6,491 nucleotides of DNA from CAZMXI01 sp964570205. GTDB lineage: Bacteria; Planctomycetota; Phycisphaerae; Tepidisphaerales; Tepidisphaeraceae. The notes under the pieces were generated by a model. It was given only the letters and a program-made list of their open reading frames with translations, did no database searches and was not told the origin of the DNA. Below, piece after piece: positions 1-6,343 of this stretch (its first letter is position 1; the number at the start of each line of letters is the position of its first letter). The stretch is taken from positions 1 through 6,491 of the forward strand of contig CAZMXI010000225.1 of assembly GCA_964570205.1 (NCBI GenBank), given 5' to 3'. Both the position numbers and the translations under genes were made by a program.

Positions 1-1
1 C

Positions 2-337
2 CTTTCCTTCGTGCCTGAAAACAGCGACGTGGGGTATCTGCCCGGGCCGACCGGCCTGGCCGACCTCAGGACGCTGGCGATCGCGCGGCTGATGCTGCAC
101 AACTTCGCGCACATCAAGTCATTCTGGATCATGCAGGGCATCCACCTGTCGCAGATCGCGTTGAATTACGGCTGCGATGACCTGGATGGCACGGTGGTGT
201 GGTACGACATTACCAAGCGCCAGGGCGATGGCACCCACCAGGAACTGCACGTCGACGACATCCACCGCCTGGCGAGCGAAGCTGGCTTCCGGGCCACAGA
301 GCGGGATACGCTCTATCGGGAAGTGATTCGATCCTGA
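2..337 (+). CDS. mqnE: Aminofutalosine synthase MqnE, C-terminal fragment (5' end cut by the window edge)
   Basis: This is the last 111 residues of a radical-SAM enzyme of the futalosine route to menaquinone. The full enzyme joins SAM with 3-[(1-carboxyvinyl)oxy]benzoate to make aminofutalosine in the cytoplasm. The frame is open to the window edge and starts mid-protein (LSFVPEN), so the GTG at 11 is an internal Val codon, not a start. Visible family features are the PTGLADLRT segment followed by ARLML, the helix HIKSFWIMQG, the GCDDLDGTVV motif, and the closing RDTLYREVIR. DDLDGTVV favours MqnE over its paralogue MqnC. The full protein is usually about 370 residues, so the N-terminal CxxxCxxC cluster motif lies outside the window and cannot be checked. 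The stop is TGA at 335-337, and the sulfatase begins 13 nt later on the same strand, suggesting one transcript. Confidence 0.88.
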   Translation, partial: LSFVPENSDVGYLPGPTGLADLRTLAIARLMLHNFAHIKSFWIMQGIHLSQIALNYGCDDLDGTVVWYDITKRQGDGTHQELHVDDIHRLASEAGFRATERDTLYREVIRS

Positions 338-340
338 CAC

Positions 341-346
341 GGGAGG
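341..346 (+). promoter_or_regulatory. Ribosome binding site of the sulfatase gene
   Basis: GGGAGG lies 4 nt before the ATG at 351, in the 13-nt gap after the mqnE stop. It selects 351 over the overlapping ATG at 356, which is in another frame. It also supports translation of the sulfatase from an mqnE read-through transcript. Confidence 0.7.
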
Positions 347-350
347 CATC

Positions 351-1808
351 ATGGGATGGAGTGGAGCGGGGCTTCTGCGTATGGCCTTTCTGGCGATGAG
401 CGCATGCGCTGCCTGCGGGCGCCTGTCTTCCGCCGCCGAGTCGCAAACGGGCGCGCCCAGCCGGCCGAACATCCTCTGGCTCATCGGCGAGGATTTCGGC
501 CAGCATCTCGGGTGCTATGGCACGAAACAGGCCATAACGCCCAGCCTCGACGCCCTCGCCGCGGGCGGCGTCCGCTACACGCGCTGCTTCACCACAGCGC
601 CGGTCTGCTCGCCCAGCCGAAGCGCCTTCATGACGGGAATGTATCAGACGACGATCGACGCCCATCACCATCGGTCGCATCGCGGCGATGGCTATCGCCT
701 TCCCGACGGCGTGCGCCTGCTGACCGACTGGCTCCGCGATGGTGGATACTACACCGCCAACGTACGGAACCTGCCGGCCGGCATCGGATTCAAGGGAACC
801 GGCAAGACCGACTGGAATTTCAACTACCAGGGCAAAGCCTTTGACTCGGCCAACTGGGCCGACCTGAAATCGCACCAGCCGTTCTACGCGCAGATCAACT
901 TCAGCGAGACCCACCGCGACTTCACCGGCCCGAAGAAAGCCGACCCGGCCAAGGTCGATATCCCTCCGTACTACCCCGACCACCCCGTCGTCCGCGAAGA
1001 CTGGGCGCGGTATCTCGACGCCGCGATGGAACTGGACCGGAAGGTCGGGCTGATCCTCGGGCAACTGGAGGCCGACGGCTTGGCCGACAACACGATCGTC
1101 ATCTTCTTCGGCGACAACGGCCAGGCGCATGTTCGCGGCAAGCAGTTCTGCTATGACAGCGGCCTGCTGGTGCCGCTGATCATCCGCTGGCCGGCCAAGG
1201 CGCCCGCCCCGGCCGGCTTCACGCCCGGAACCGTAAGCGACCGCCTGCTGGCATCCATTGACCTGACCGCCACCACGCTGGCGCTGGCCGGCATCGACAA
1301 GCCATCACGCATGCAAGGGCAGGTCTTCCTCGGCCCGCGGGCCGAGGCGCCGCGCCAGGTCGTCTTCGGCGCCCGAGACCGCTGCGATGAGACCCTGTTC
1401 CGCCTCCGCACCGCGCGGGATGCGCGGTACCGCTACATCCGCAGTTTCACACCCGACCGGCCGCTCTTGCTGCGAAATGACTACAAGATCAAGCAATATC
1501 CCGTCTGGAACCTGCTTAAGCAGCTCGACGCCGAAGGCAAGCTGGACGCAACCCAGAAGTTCCTCACAGCGCCCACCATGCCCGCCGAAGAGATGTACGA
1601 CACGCAGGCCGACCCGCACGAGACCGTCAACCTCGCCGCATCCACCCGTCCCGAGCACCAAACAGCGCTCAAGCGCCTTCGCGCTGAAGTGGAGCAATGG
1701 ATCGAGCAATCCGGCGACTCCGGCCGCGATGACGACTACACCGTGGATTGGGACTGGGCGCGCGGCGGCGATGCAACGCCTCCCGCGACACCCGCTCAAC
1801 AGCGATGA
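351..1808 (+). CDS. Exported formylglycine-dependent sulfatase, heparan-N-sulfatase-like
   Basis: This 485-aa protein is a type I arylsulfatase-superfamily hydrolase that removes sulfate from a sulfated substrate, probably a glycan, outside the cytoplasm. Residues 1-29 look like a signal peptide: a short N-region, a hydrophobic LLRMAFLAMSACAAC stretch, and a likely cut near SSA-AE. The Cys19/Cys22 contexts are poor lipoboxes. The mature part begins with PNILWLIGEDFG, whose E47-D48 are metal ligands. The sulfatase signature CSPSRSAFMTG spans 86-96, with Cys86 as the predicted formylglycine and Arg90 conserved. GKTDWNF (151-157), ETHR with His188, GDNG with Asp255-Asn256, and Lys264 complete the expected active-site set. 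QHLGCYG, the HHHRSH stretch (105-110) and the MYDTQADPHETVNLA tail match the SGSH-like branch common in Planctomycetes. The Cys must be matured by a formylglycine-generating enzyme or anSME encoded elsewhere. The exact substrate is not deducible. Confidence 0.93.
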   Translation: MGWSGAGLLRMAFLAMSACAACGRLSSAAESQTGAPSRPNILWLIGEDFGQHLGCYGTKQAITPSLDALAAGGVRYTRCFTTAPVCSPSRSAFMTGMYQTTIDAHHHRSHRGDGYRLPDGVRLLTDWLRDGGYYTANVRNLPAGIGFKGTGKTDWNFNYQGKAFDSANWADLKSHQPFYAQINFSETHRDFTGPKKADPAKVDIPPYYPDHPVVREDWARYLDAAMELDRKVGLILGQLEADGLADNTIVIFFGDNGQAHVRGKQFCYDSGLLVPLIIRWPAKAPAPAGFTPGTVSDRLLASIDLTATTLALAGIDKPSRMQGQVFLGPRAEAPRQVVFGARDRCDETLFRLRTARDARYRYIRSFTPDRPLLLRNDYKIKQYPVWNLLKQLDAEGKLDATQKFLTAPTMPAEEMYDTQADPHETVNLAASTRPEHQTALKRLRAEVEQWIEQSGDSGRDDDYTVDWDWARGGDATPPATPAQQR

Positions 1809-1827
1809 TCAGACCGCCATCGGCGTG

Positions 1828-2484
1828 TCACAGCTCGCGGATGCGGATGTTCCGCAGCCACAGCGGCAGCCCGTGGTCCTGGAAGCCGATCCAGCCGGTT
1901 TCCGGCCGGCTCTTGAGCTGCCCCTTGCTCAGATCGATCTCGTTGACGGTCTGGCCATTCAGCTCGACCTTGAGCTTGTTGTCCTTCACCGTGATCAGAA
2001 ATCGATTCCACTCGCCGGCCGGCTTGGCGGTGTTCTTCGTGGGCGCAGCGCCGGGAATGATCCCCCCGCTGTCGTGATCCGTCAGTTTGGCGTCCTTGGC
2101 CTTGCTGCCCGAGTCGTAGATCTGCACCTCGATGCCCGTCGCCACCGGGTCCTTCTTATCACCCACATGGAAGTAGAAGCCGCTGTTGCCGTCCTTGGCC
2201 ACCTTGTATTCGAAGTCGATCTGGAAGTCCTTGTACTGCTTGTCCTTGAGCCAGAGATAGGCATCGTAGCGGGTCCAGCCGCTTTCGCCGGGCCGCGGCT
2301 GAAGCTGGACCACGCCATCCTCGAACTTCCAGTTGCCTGTCGTCTGCCAGTGCGCGCTCAGGTCTTTGCCTTCCAGGGTGTTGACCCATTTCTCTTCATC
2401 GGCGCTGGATGCCGCCATCGCGGCGCTCAGCAATACAAGGGCAAAGAGAACGGCCGGCCTGGCATATTGCATCCCGCTGCTCAT
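1828..2484 (-). CDS. Exported DUF1080 / 3-keto-disaccharide hydrolase family protein
   Basis: This 218-aa protein has a typical signal peptide: M1 to about A24, with the hydrophobic core AVLFALVLLSAAMA and a cut near AMA-AS or SSA-DE. The rest is a single concanavalin-like beta-sandwich domain of the DUF1080 family (PF06439). Recognisable blocks are WVNTLEGKDLSAHW (33-46), NWKFEDGVV (51-59), DFQIDFEYK (87-94), GNSGFYFH (99-106), GIEVQIYDS (117-125), the HDSGGIIPG turn (137-145), and the closing TGWIGFQDHG (197-206) before LRNIRIREL. Some members hydrolyse 3-keto-glycosides, but many are uncharacterised, so the activity is only a family-level inference. The start at 2484 is chosen over the upstream ATG at 2526 because AAGGAG sits 6 nt before it and a signal peptide begins there. 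The gene converges on the sulfatase with a 19-nt gap, and the two could share a polysaccharide substrate. Confidence 0.9.
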   Translation of the reverse strand: MSSGMQYARPAVLFALVLLSAAMAASSADEEKWVNTLEGKDLSAHWQTTGNWKFEDGVVQLQPRPGESGWTRYDAYLWLKDKQYKDFQIDFEYKVAKDGNSGFYFHVGDKKDPVATGIEVQIYDSGSKAKDAKLTDHDSGGIIPGAAPTKNTAKPAGEWNRFLITVKDNKLKVELNGQTVNEIDLSKGQLKSRPETGWIGFQDHGLPLWLRNIRIREL

Positions 2485-2490
2485 GAAGAT

Positions 2491-2496
2491 CTCCTT
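2491..2496 (-). promoter_or_regulatory. Ribosome binding site of the DUF1080 gene
   Basis: On the minus strand AAGGAG lies 6 nt before the ATG at 2484. This is the strongest Shine-Dalgarno in the window, and it fixes the start 14 codons inside the longest open frame. Confidence 0.75.
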
Positions 2497-2510
2497 ACAA
2501 GACGCCTTTC

Positions 2511-2533
2511 GCCGCGCACGCGACATGCGCGGC
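2511..2533 (-). promoter_or_regulatory. GC-rich stem-loop in the predicted 5' leader of the DUF1080 gene
   Basis: A perfect 8-bp inverted repeat, GCCGCGCA / TGCGCGGC, encloses a 7-nt loop (2519-2525). It lies between the TATAAT box at 2544-2549 and the Shine-Dalgarno at 2491-2496, so it would form at the 5' end of the DUF1080 mRNA. There it could protect the message from decay or hold the leader. It is also 49 nt past the stop of the upstream EF-hand gene and could end that transcript, but no T-run follows it, so an intrinsic terminator is unlikely. The pairing is seen directly; the role is inferred. Confidence 0.4.
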
Positions 2534-2543
2534 CACCCGCTGC

Positions 2544-2549
2544 ATTATA
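2544..2549 (-). promoter_or_regulatory. Probable -10 box of the DUF1080 promoter
   Basis: A perfect TATAAT reads on the minus strand, about 60 nt before the DUF1080 ATG, in otherwise GC-rich DNA. It predicts transcription from near 2537 and a leader of about 53 nt. No good TTGACA-like box is found at 15-19 nt spacing. The -35 position instead overlaps a 10-bp palindrome, ACCCATGGGT (2560-2569), which could be an activator or repressor site or chance. DUF1080 may therefore be transcribed separately from the EF-hand gene. Confidence 0.4.
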
Positions 2550-2581
2550 CCCCGCCATCACCCATGGGTTGCCGCGGCCGA

Positions 2582-4822
2582 TCATTTCGCCTGGTGCTGA
2601 TTCAGCCAATGCGACTTAGGAAACACGCCTGGCGCAACGCGCTCCACCACACCGTAATTCCAACACGCCCACGCAGCGGCGCACAGCAGCACGACGATCA
2701 CAATCAGGTGCAACCAGCCGAAGCGTCGGTCGGCGTAGGGGTCTCGCAGGTCACGGCTGGAGCCGGGCGGCAGCTTGGCGACGGCTGTCAGGGATCTGCC
2801 GAACTTGATGTTGATCTTTGCGCGGGCGTTCACGGCCCACCCGTTGGCATCGAGAATCGGGCCGATGTTGCGCTGCCGCACTTTCAGCCACGCAATGATC
2901 ATCGACGGACCGGAGATCAGCAGGATCAGCGCCACAAAGCCCAGCGGCATCCAGATGCCCAGACCGAAGAATGCCTGCAGGAGCATGCCCAGTGCGGCGG
3001 TGATGCCGCCGACAGCCACACCCAACGCAGCCACCACGCCGATGTCGAGCTTGGCGGGCGCCGCGGGCTTGCCTTGTTGAGCCGATTGACCCACCGTCCC
3101 CACCGTCGACGTCAGCTTCTCATGCGCCGCCGAATCCGCGGCGGCGGCCCGTTTGGCGACCTGCTCCTCCACCCAGCGCAGAGCACGCTTGTATGGTGCC
3201 CAGAACGCCTGACGCAGGCTGATGGGATTCTCCACGATCTTCACCACCGTGGCGTCCCAGTCCTGCCCTTTGCGGTCATAGAAGAGTCCGTTGCGACCAA
3301 CCATCAGGTGGTCAGAATCGCCCGCAGTGAACGCAGCGGCGATTGTCATCTTGTCGCCACCGCCCTTGCGCACTAGGTCGCAGTAGACCAGGCACGTCCG
3401 GCTCAGGTGCGCCATCGCACCGTGCTTGGCCATGTCATCCACGCGCACGCACAGGTCGCAACTACGCTGGTCCAGGTAGAGCGTGCCGGCCTGGAAGACC
3501 GCCTTCTCCCTCCGGCCGTAGAAGTCGCGAAAATTCACAAAGTTCCTGAGCAGCCTGTACAGATCCCGGTTGAAGCGCACCAACTTGTCTACCACCTCGA
3601 TGGAATTGGCTTCCGCCTCCAGCGCCTTGTCCTGCGCGAGCAGCGCCGTGATCCTCTCACGGCTCGGCCCCCGCAGGATCTCGCGAATGGGCTTGAGGCC
3701 GAGCTTCTCAACCGACGCACCGACCTTCTGAGCGCACCACGCATCGAACCCCTTGAAGCGCGCCAGGATGGCGTCCCAGTCCTTTTCAGTCAGTTCGGCT
3801 CGCTCCCCCAGCAGCGGCGTGACCACCTTTTCGGCAAACCGGCCAATGGCGACGGCCCAGGCCGGGTTCACGCGCGATCGCAGCGGCAGCGGCCTGCCCG
3901 CCTCAATCAGCGCCAACGGAAAGCCGGCTATCTCCGCCGCGTCGATCGTCATGTCTTTTGCCGCCAGCGCCAGGTATTCCGATTCCTGACGATTCAGTGC
4001 CGACAGGGCCCGCGCGTCAAACGACGCCAGCCGGCAACGTGCGAAGTAGTCGTCGATCTTCGTCTTCACCGCCTTCAGCAGTGCGCACGCGCAGATCGTA
4101 TCATCGCCCAAAGGCAGGATGTCGCCGCCCGCGGTCTCTGCCTGAGCCCACCAGTCGGAGAAGGCCTGCGCCTCGGCAAAGAACTGGTCTACCTTGGCCT
4201 TGTCGACACCCGGCTTGCCGCTGCGGTCAGTCTCAGCGCCCAGGCAGGCCAGGATATAGCAGATCACCTGCTTGGTCTCATCGTCATCACCTGCAGCGTC
4301 GGCGGGAATGATGCCGTCGCCGTTGAAGTTCGTCTGCGCAAAAATCCGCACCGTATCCGTGGTGTCATCGAGGCTGATCTCCTTGGCTTCGCCTTTGCCA
4401 AGGTTCGCCAGAATCTGCTTTGCCGACGCCAGCACCTGCTTGCCCTCCGGCGTAGCGTCGTTGATCGCCGCCAGCGGAAGCGAGCTGCCGCCGGTCAGTA
4501 GCTGACCGGGATCCTTCAACATGCCGCCTGCCCACTTCACCGCGGCAATGATCTCCGGAACGTGAATCCGCCCATTGTTGTCCGCATCCAGAAGCTCCAA
4601 GGTCCTGCTGTCAAACTCAAGCCCGCCCGTGGGACAGCTCAGCGCCACCCAGAGCTTCTGATCAAGCTGGTCCAACGCCATGAGGTCGGGGCCGCTGTCC
4701 AGCCGCACCTGGTCAAAACCGCCAGCGCGAAAGAACCGCCACCGGTGCGATCCGGCCGGGGCCTCACCGGTCCGCTTATCCGAGAACGTCTGCCCCGTTT
4801 GGTCCTTTTCGACGAAAGACAT
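2582..4822 (-). CDS. Uncharacterised EF-hand protein with three C-terminal membrane segments
   Basis: This 746-aa protein has no assigned function; I recall similar proteins in Planctomycetes and Verrucomicrobia. There is no signal peptide. The N-terminal part holds a conserved-looking RAGGFDQVRLDSGPDL block (32-47), then a full EF-hand loop DADNNGRIHVPE (79-90) with ligands at positions 1, 3, 5, 9 and 12, and a degenerate second loop NFNGDGIIPAD (165-175). A soluble, mostly helical region follows, then CDLC (455-458) and CLVYC (477-481), and a GRNGLFYDRKGQDWDATVV block (509-527). Hydrophobic segments lie at about 594-619, 622-646 and 702-724. The basic loop between the last two (VRQR, NARAKINIKFGR) suggests it is cytoplasmic, which puts the EF-hand domain in the cytoplasm too. 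The start at 4822 (MSFVEK) is preferred; the in-frame ATG at 4834 is possible. The longer frame from 4921 would contain its own promoter. No start has a clear Shine-Dalgarno. Confidence 0.85.
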   Translation of the reverse strand: MSFVEKDQTGQTFSDKRTGEAPAGSHRWRFFRAGGFDQVRLDSGPDLMALDQLDQKLWVALSCPTGGLEFDSRTLELLDADNNGRIHVPEIIAAVKWAGGMLKDPGQLLTGGSSLPLAAINDATPEGKQVLASAKQILANLGKGEAKEISLDDTTDTVRIFAQTNFNGDGIIPADAAGDDDETKQVICYILACLGAETDRSGKPGVDKAKVDQFFAEAQAFSDWWAQAETAGGDILPLGDDTICACALLKAVKTKIDDYFARCRLASFDARALSALNRQESEYLALAAKDMTIDAAEIAGFPLALIEAGRPLPLRSRVNPAWAVAIGRFAEKVVTPLLGERAELTEKDWDAILARFKGFDAWCAQKVGASVEKLGLKPIREILRGPSRERITALLAQDKALEAEANSIEVVDKLVRFNRDLYRLLRNFVNFRDFYGRREKAVFQAGTLYLDQRSCDLCVRVDDMAKHGAMAHLSRTCLVYCDLVRKGGGDKMTIAAAFTAGDSDHLMVGRNGLFYDRKGQDWDATVVKIVENPISLRQAFWAPYKRALRWVEEQVAKRAAAADSAAHEKLTSTVGTVGQSAQQGKPAAPAKLDIGVVAALGVAVGGITAALGMLLQAFFGLGIWMPLGFVALILLISGPSMIIAWLKVRQRNIGPILDANGWAVNARAKINIKFGRSLTAVAKLPPGSSRDLRDPYADRRFGWLHLIVIVVLLCAAAWACWNYGVVERVAPGVFPKSHWLNQHQAK

Positions 4823-4841
4823 GAGTGCTCGCATGATTCTG

Positions 4842-4871
4842 ATGATAGCTCGATCTGGATGCCCCTTGCAA
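4842..4871 (-). promoter_or_regulatory. Predicted sigma-70-type promoter of the EF-hand gene
   Basis: On the minus strand TTGCAA (4866-4871) and TATCAT (4842-4847) are 18 nt apart, matching consensus at 4 of 6 and 5 of 6 positions. Transcription would begin near 4835, right at the ATG at 4834 and about 13 nt before the ATG at 4822. It therefore predicts a leaderless or very short-leader mRNA and argues against a start at 4921. Confidence 0.45.
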
Positions 4872-5033
4872 GCGGCAGAATCCCGCGGATCCCCCGACGG
4901 TACAACTCCGCTTCCTGGCAAGTTCCGCCGGGCGGCCTTGGACTATGGCGCGCACCCTGTCGGCGGAGCCATCCGGAATCAGGGGCGGAATTGACAAGGC
5001 ACAGTCTACGGCGTCCCCTTTCAGACGACTTTC

Positions 5034-5062
5034 TTGTGTCGTTCGGGACCGCCGGTTAGCAT
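5034..5062 (+). promoter_or_regulatory. Predicted promoter of the glycosyltransferase gene
   Basis: TTGTGT (5034-5039) and TAGCAT (5057-5062) are 17 nt apart, matching consensus at 3 of 6 and 4 of 6 positions. The start point would fall near 5069, only about 5 nt before the ATG at 5074. The boxes are weak individually. The spacing, the absence of a Shine-Dalgarno and the similar arrangement at the divergent EF-hand gene are what support the call. Confidence 0.35.
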
Positions 5063-5073
5063 CGTGCCAGCCT

Positions 5074-6093
5074 ATGAAACTCGTTGTGATCATTCCAGCC
5101 TTGAATGAAGAGAAGACCATCGCACGGGTGGTCGGAGGCGTCCCGCGGAGCATTCCGGGCATCGACCGTCTTGAGATCATCGTGATGAACGATGGGAGCA
5201 CCGACACCACCGCCGCCGAGGCCGAGGCCGCCGGCGCGAGCGTGCTTAACCTGCCGGGCCAGCAAGGGCTGGGACTGGTTTTTCGCGCGGGTCTGGAACA
5301 GGCCATGCAGCGCAATGCCGACATTATCGTCAGTATCGACGGCGACGGGCAGTTCGATCCGGCCGATATCGCTCGACTTGTCGTCCCCATCCTCGACAAC
5401 ACCGCCGACTTCGTCACCTGCTCTCGTTTTGCCGACCCCGAGCTTCGGCCGGTCATGCCATCAGTGAAGTATCATGGCAATCAGATCGTCACGCGCATGA
5501 TCAACTGGATCTGCGGCGGAACGGCTTTCACGGATGTCTCCTGCGGCTTTCGCGCGTTCAGCCGCGAGGCGGCCTACCGCCTCACGTTGTTCGGGCGGTA
5601 CACCTACACCCAAGAGACGTTCATTGACCTTTTCGCCAAGGGCTTGCGCGTGGCCGAGGTGCCGCTCAAGGTCCGCGGCGTCCGGGAACATGGCAAAAGC
5701 CGCATTGCTTCCAGCATCACCAAATACGCGACCAACTCCCTGCCCATCATCCTCCGGGCAATGCGAGACGTTCAACCACTCAAGTTCTTTGGTGGCATCG
5801 CGGCCATACTCGGCCTGATCGGCGCTGCGTTCGGCGCGTTTGTCACCATCTGGTACATCATCTTCCGTGGCACCAGTCCCTTCCGCTCATTCATCACGCT
5901 CTCCGGCATCTTCCTGACCCTCGCGTTTCTGATGCTGGCCCTGGCCCTTCTTGCCGACATGATGGGCCGCCACCGCCGCATCAGCGAGGAACTGCTCTAT
6001 ATCGCCCGCCGGCGCATGTATCAGCACGATGCCCCCGAACCGGCCGAGCGCAACGGTGCCGCAAGTGCCGCGGAACGGATATGCAAGTCCTGA
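5074..6093 (+). CDS. Family 2 glycosyltransferase, polyprenyl-phosphate sugar transferase type, membrane-anchored
   Basis: This 339-aa inverting GT-A enzyme moves a sugar from a nucleotide donor to an acceptor at the cytoplasmic face of the membrane. By resemblance to dolichol-phosphate mannosyltransferase and GtrB/ArnC-type proteins, the acceptor is probably undecaprenyl phosphate. Seen in order are VVIIPALNEEKTI (4-16), IIVMNDGSTDTT (35-46) with the donor-binding Asp40, the metal-binding DxD in SIDGDGQFDPADI (87-99; Asp89, Asp91), SRF (117-119), the conserved SCGFRAFSREA (156-166), and QETF (180-183). HGKSRI (206-211) follows, then two membrane helices at about 239-262 and 275-294 and a basic, hydrophilic tail. 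The start at 5074 is preferred over the ATG at 4945 because family members begin with this first beta strand and the extra 43 residues look unstructured. No Shine-Dalgarno is visible. No acceptor-modifying partner gene is in the window, so the sugar cannot be named. Confidence 0.9.
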   Translation: MKLVVIIPALNEEKTIARVVGGVPRSIPGIDRLEIIVMNDGSTDTTAAEAEAAGASVLNLPGQQGLGLVFRAGLEQAMQRNADIIVSIDGDGQFDPADIARLVVPILDNTADFVTCSRFADPELRPVMPSVKYHGNQIVTRMINWICGGTAFTDVSCGFRAFSREAAYRLTLFGRYTYTQETFIDLFAKGLRVAEVPLKVRGVREHGKSRIASSITKYATNSLPIILRAMRDVQPLKFFGGIAAILGLIGAAFGAFVTIWYIIFRGTSPFRSFITLSGIFLTLAFLMLALALLADMMGRHRRISEELLYIARRRMYQHDAPEPAERNGAASAAERICKS

Positions 6094-6146
6094 CCGCGAC
6101 TTGCGCGATCGCCACCAGGGCCACGCCTCGCCTCTTCCACCCGCCT

Positions 6147-6168
6147 ACGAACCAACCGCCTGGTTCGT
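6147..6168 (+). terminator. Stem-loop downstream of the glycosyltransferase, possible 3' end
   Basis: A perfect 8-bp inverted repeat, ACGAACCA / TGGTTCGT, encloses the 6-nt loop ACCGCC, 53 nt after the glycosyltransferase stop and before the tRNA promoter. No T-run follows, so it may be a processed or Rho-dependent 3' end rather than an intrinsic terminator. Confidence 0.35.
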
Positions 6169-6196
6169 CTGGTGTACAATCGGCTGACGCCTCGTC

Positions 6197-6225
6197 TTGT
6201 GGAGCCCGCCGATCTAGGATATATT
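6197..6225 (+). promoter_or_regulatory. Predicted promoter of tRNA-Pro
   Basis: TTGTGG (6197-6202) and TATATT (6220-6225) are exactly 17 nt apart; the -10 box matches consensus at 5 of 6. Transcription from near 6232 would leave a precursor leader of about 31 nt for RNase P to remove before the tRNA at 6263. This makes the tRNA a separate unit from the glycosyltransferase. Confidence 0.55.
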
Positions 6226-6262
6226 CGTAGGCCGGTCAGATGTGGCCGATACCGGTTTTGTC

Positions 6263-6338
6263 CGGGGCGTAGTTCAGCTTGGTTTAGAACGCTAGACTGG
6301 GGGTCTAGAGGTCGCAGGTTCAAATCCTGTCGCCCCGA
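6263..6338 (+). tRNA. tRNA-Pro, anticodon GGG
   Basis: This is a complete 76-nt cloverleaf read by hand. The acceptor stem CGGGGCG (6263-6269) pairs fully with CGCCCCG (6331-6337). The D stem is GTTC/GAAC with an 11-nt loop holding GG. The anticodon stem CTAGA/TCTAG flanks the loop CTGGGGG, giving anticodon GGG at 6299-6301, which reads CCC. The variable loop is 5 nt. The T stem GCAGG/CCTGT has one G-T pair and the loop TTCAAAT. C1-G72 with discriminator A73 is the bacterial proline identity pattern. The next bases are CTA, so CCA is not encoded and must be added by a nucleotidyltransferase. Confidence 0.97.
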
Positions 6339-6343
6339 CTACC

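Noticed and set aside
210..1130. 306-residue open frame antisense to mqnE and the sulfatase
   Set aside because: It opposes two well-supported genes with clear motifs. Its composition is low-complexity and valine/arginine-rich, as expected of a GC-rich shadow frame.
1387..2619. 410-residue plus-strand frame running through the sulfatase 3' end and antisense to DUF1080
   Set aside because: It overlaps two strong genes in the wrong frame and strand and has no recognisable domain. It is a shadow of codon bias.
3407..4501. 364-residue plus-strand frame antisense to the EF-hand gene
   Set aside because: The minus-strand protein has an EF-hand loop, membrane segments and family-like blocks. This frame has none and is rich in Arg, Gln and Val as shadow frames are.
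4991..4996. Perfect TTGACA upstream of the glycosyltransferase
   Set aside because: No acceptable -10 box occurs at 15-19 nt spacing; the sequence there is TCCCCT-like.
4945..5073. N-terminal extension of the glycosyltransferase from the ATG at 4945
   Set aside because: Family members begin at the first beta strand, MKLVVIIPALNEE. The extra 43 residues have no motif, and the predicted promoter lies inside them.
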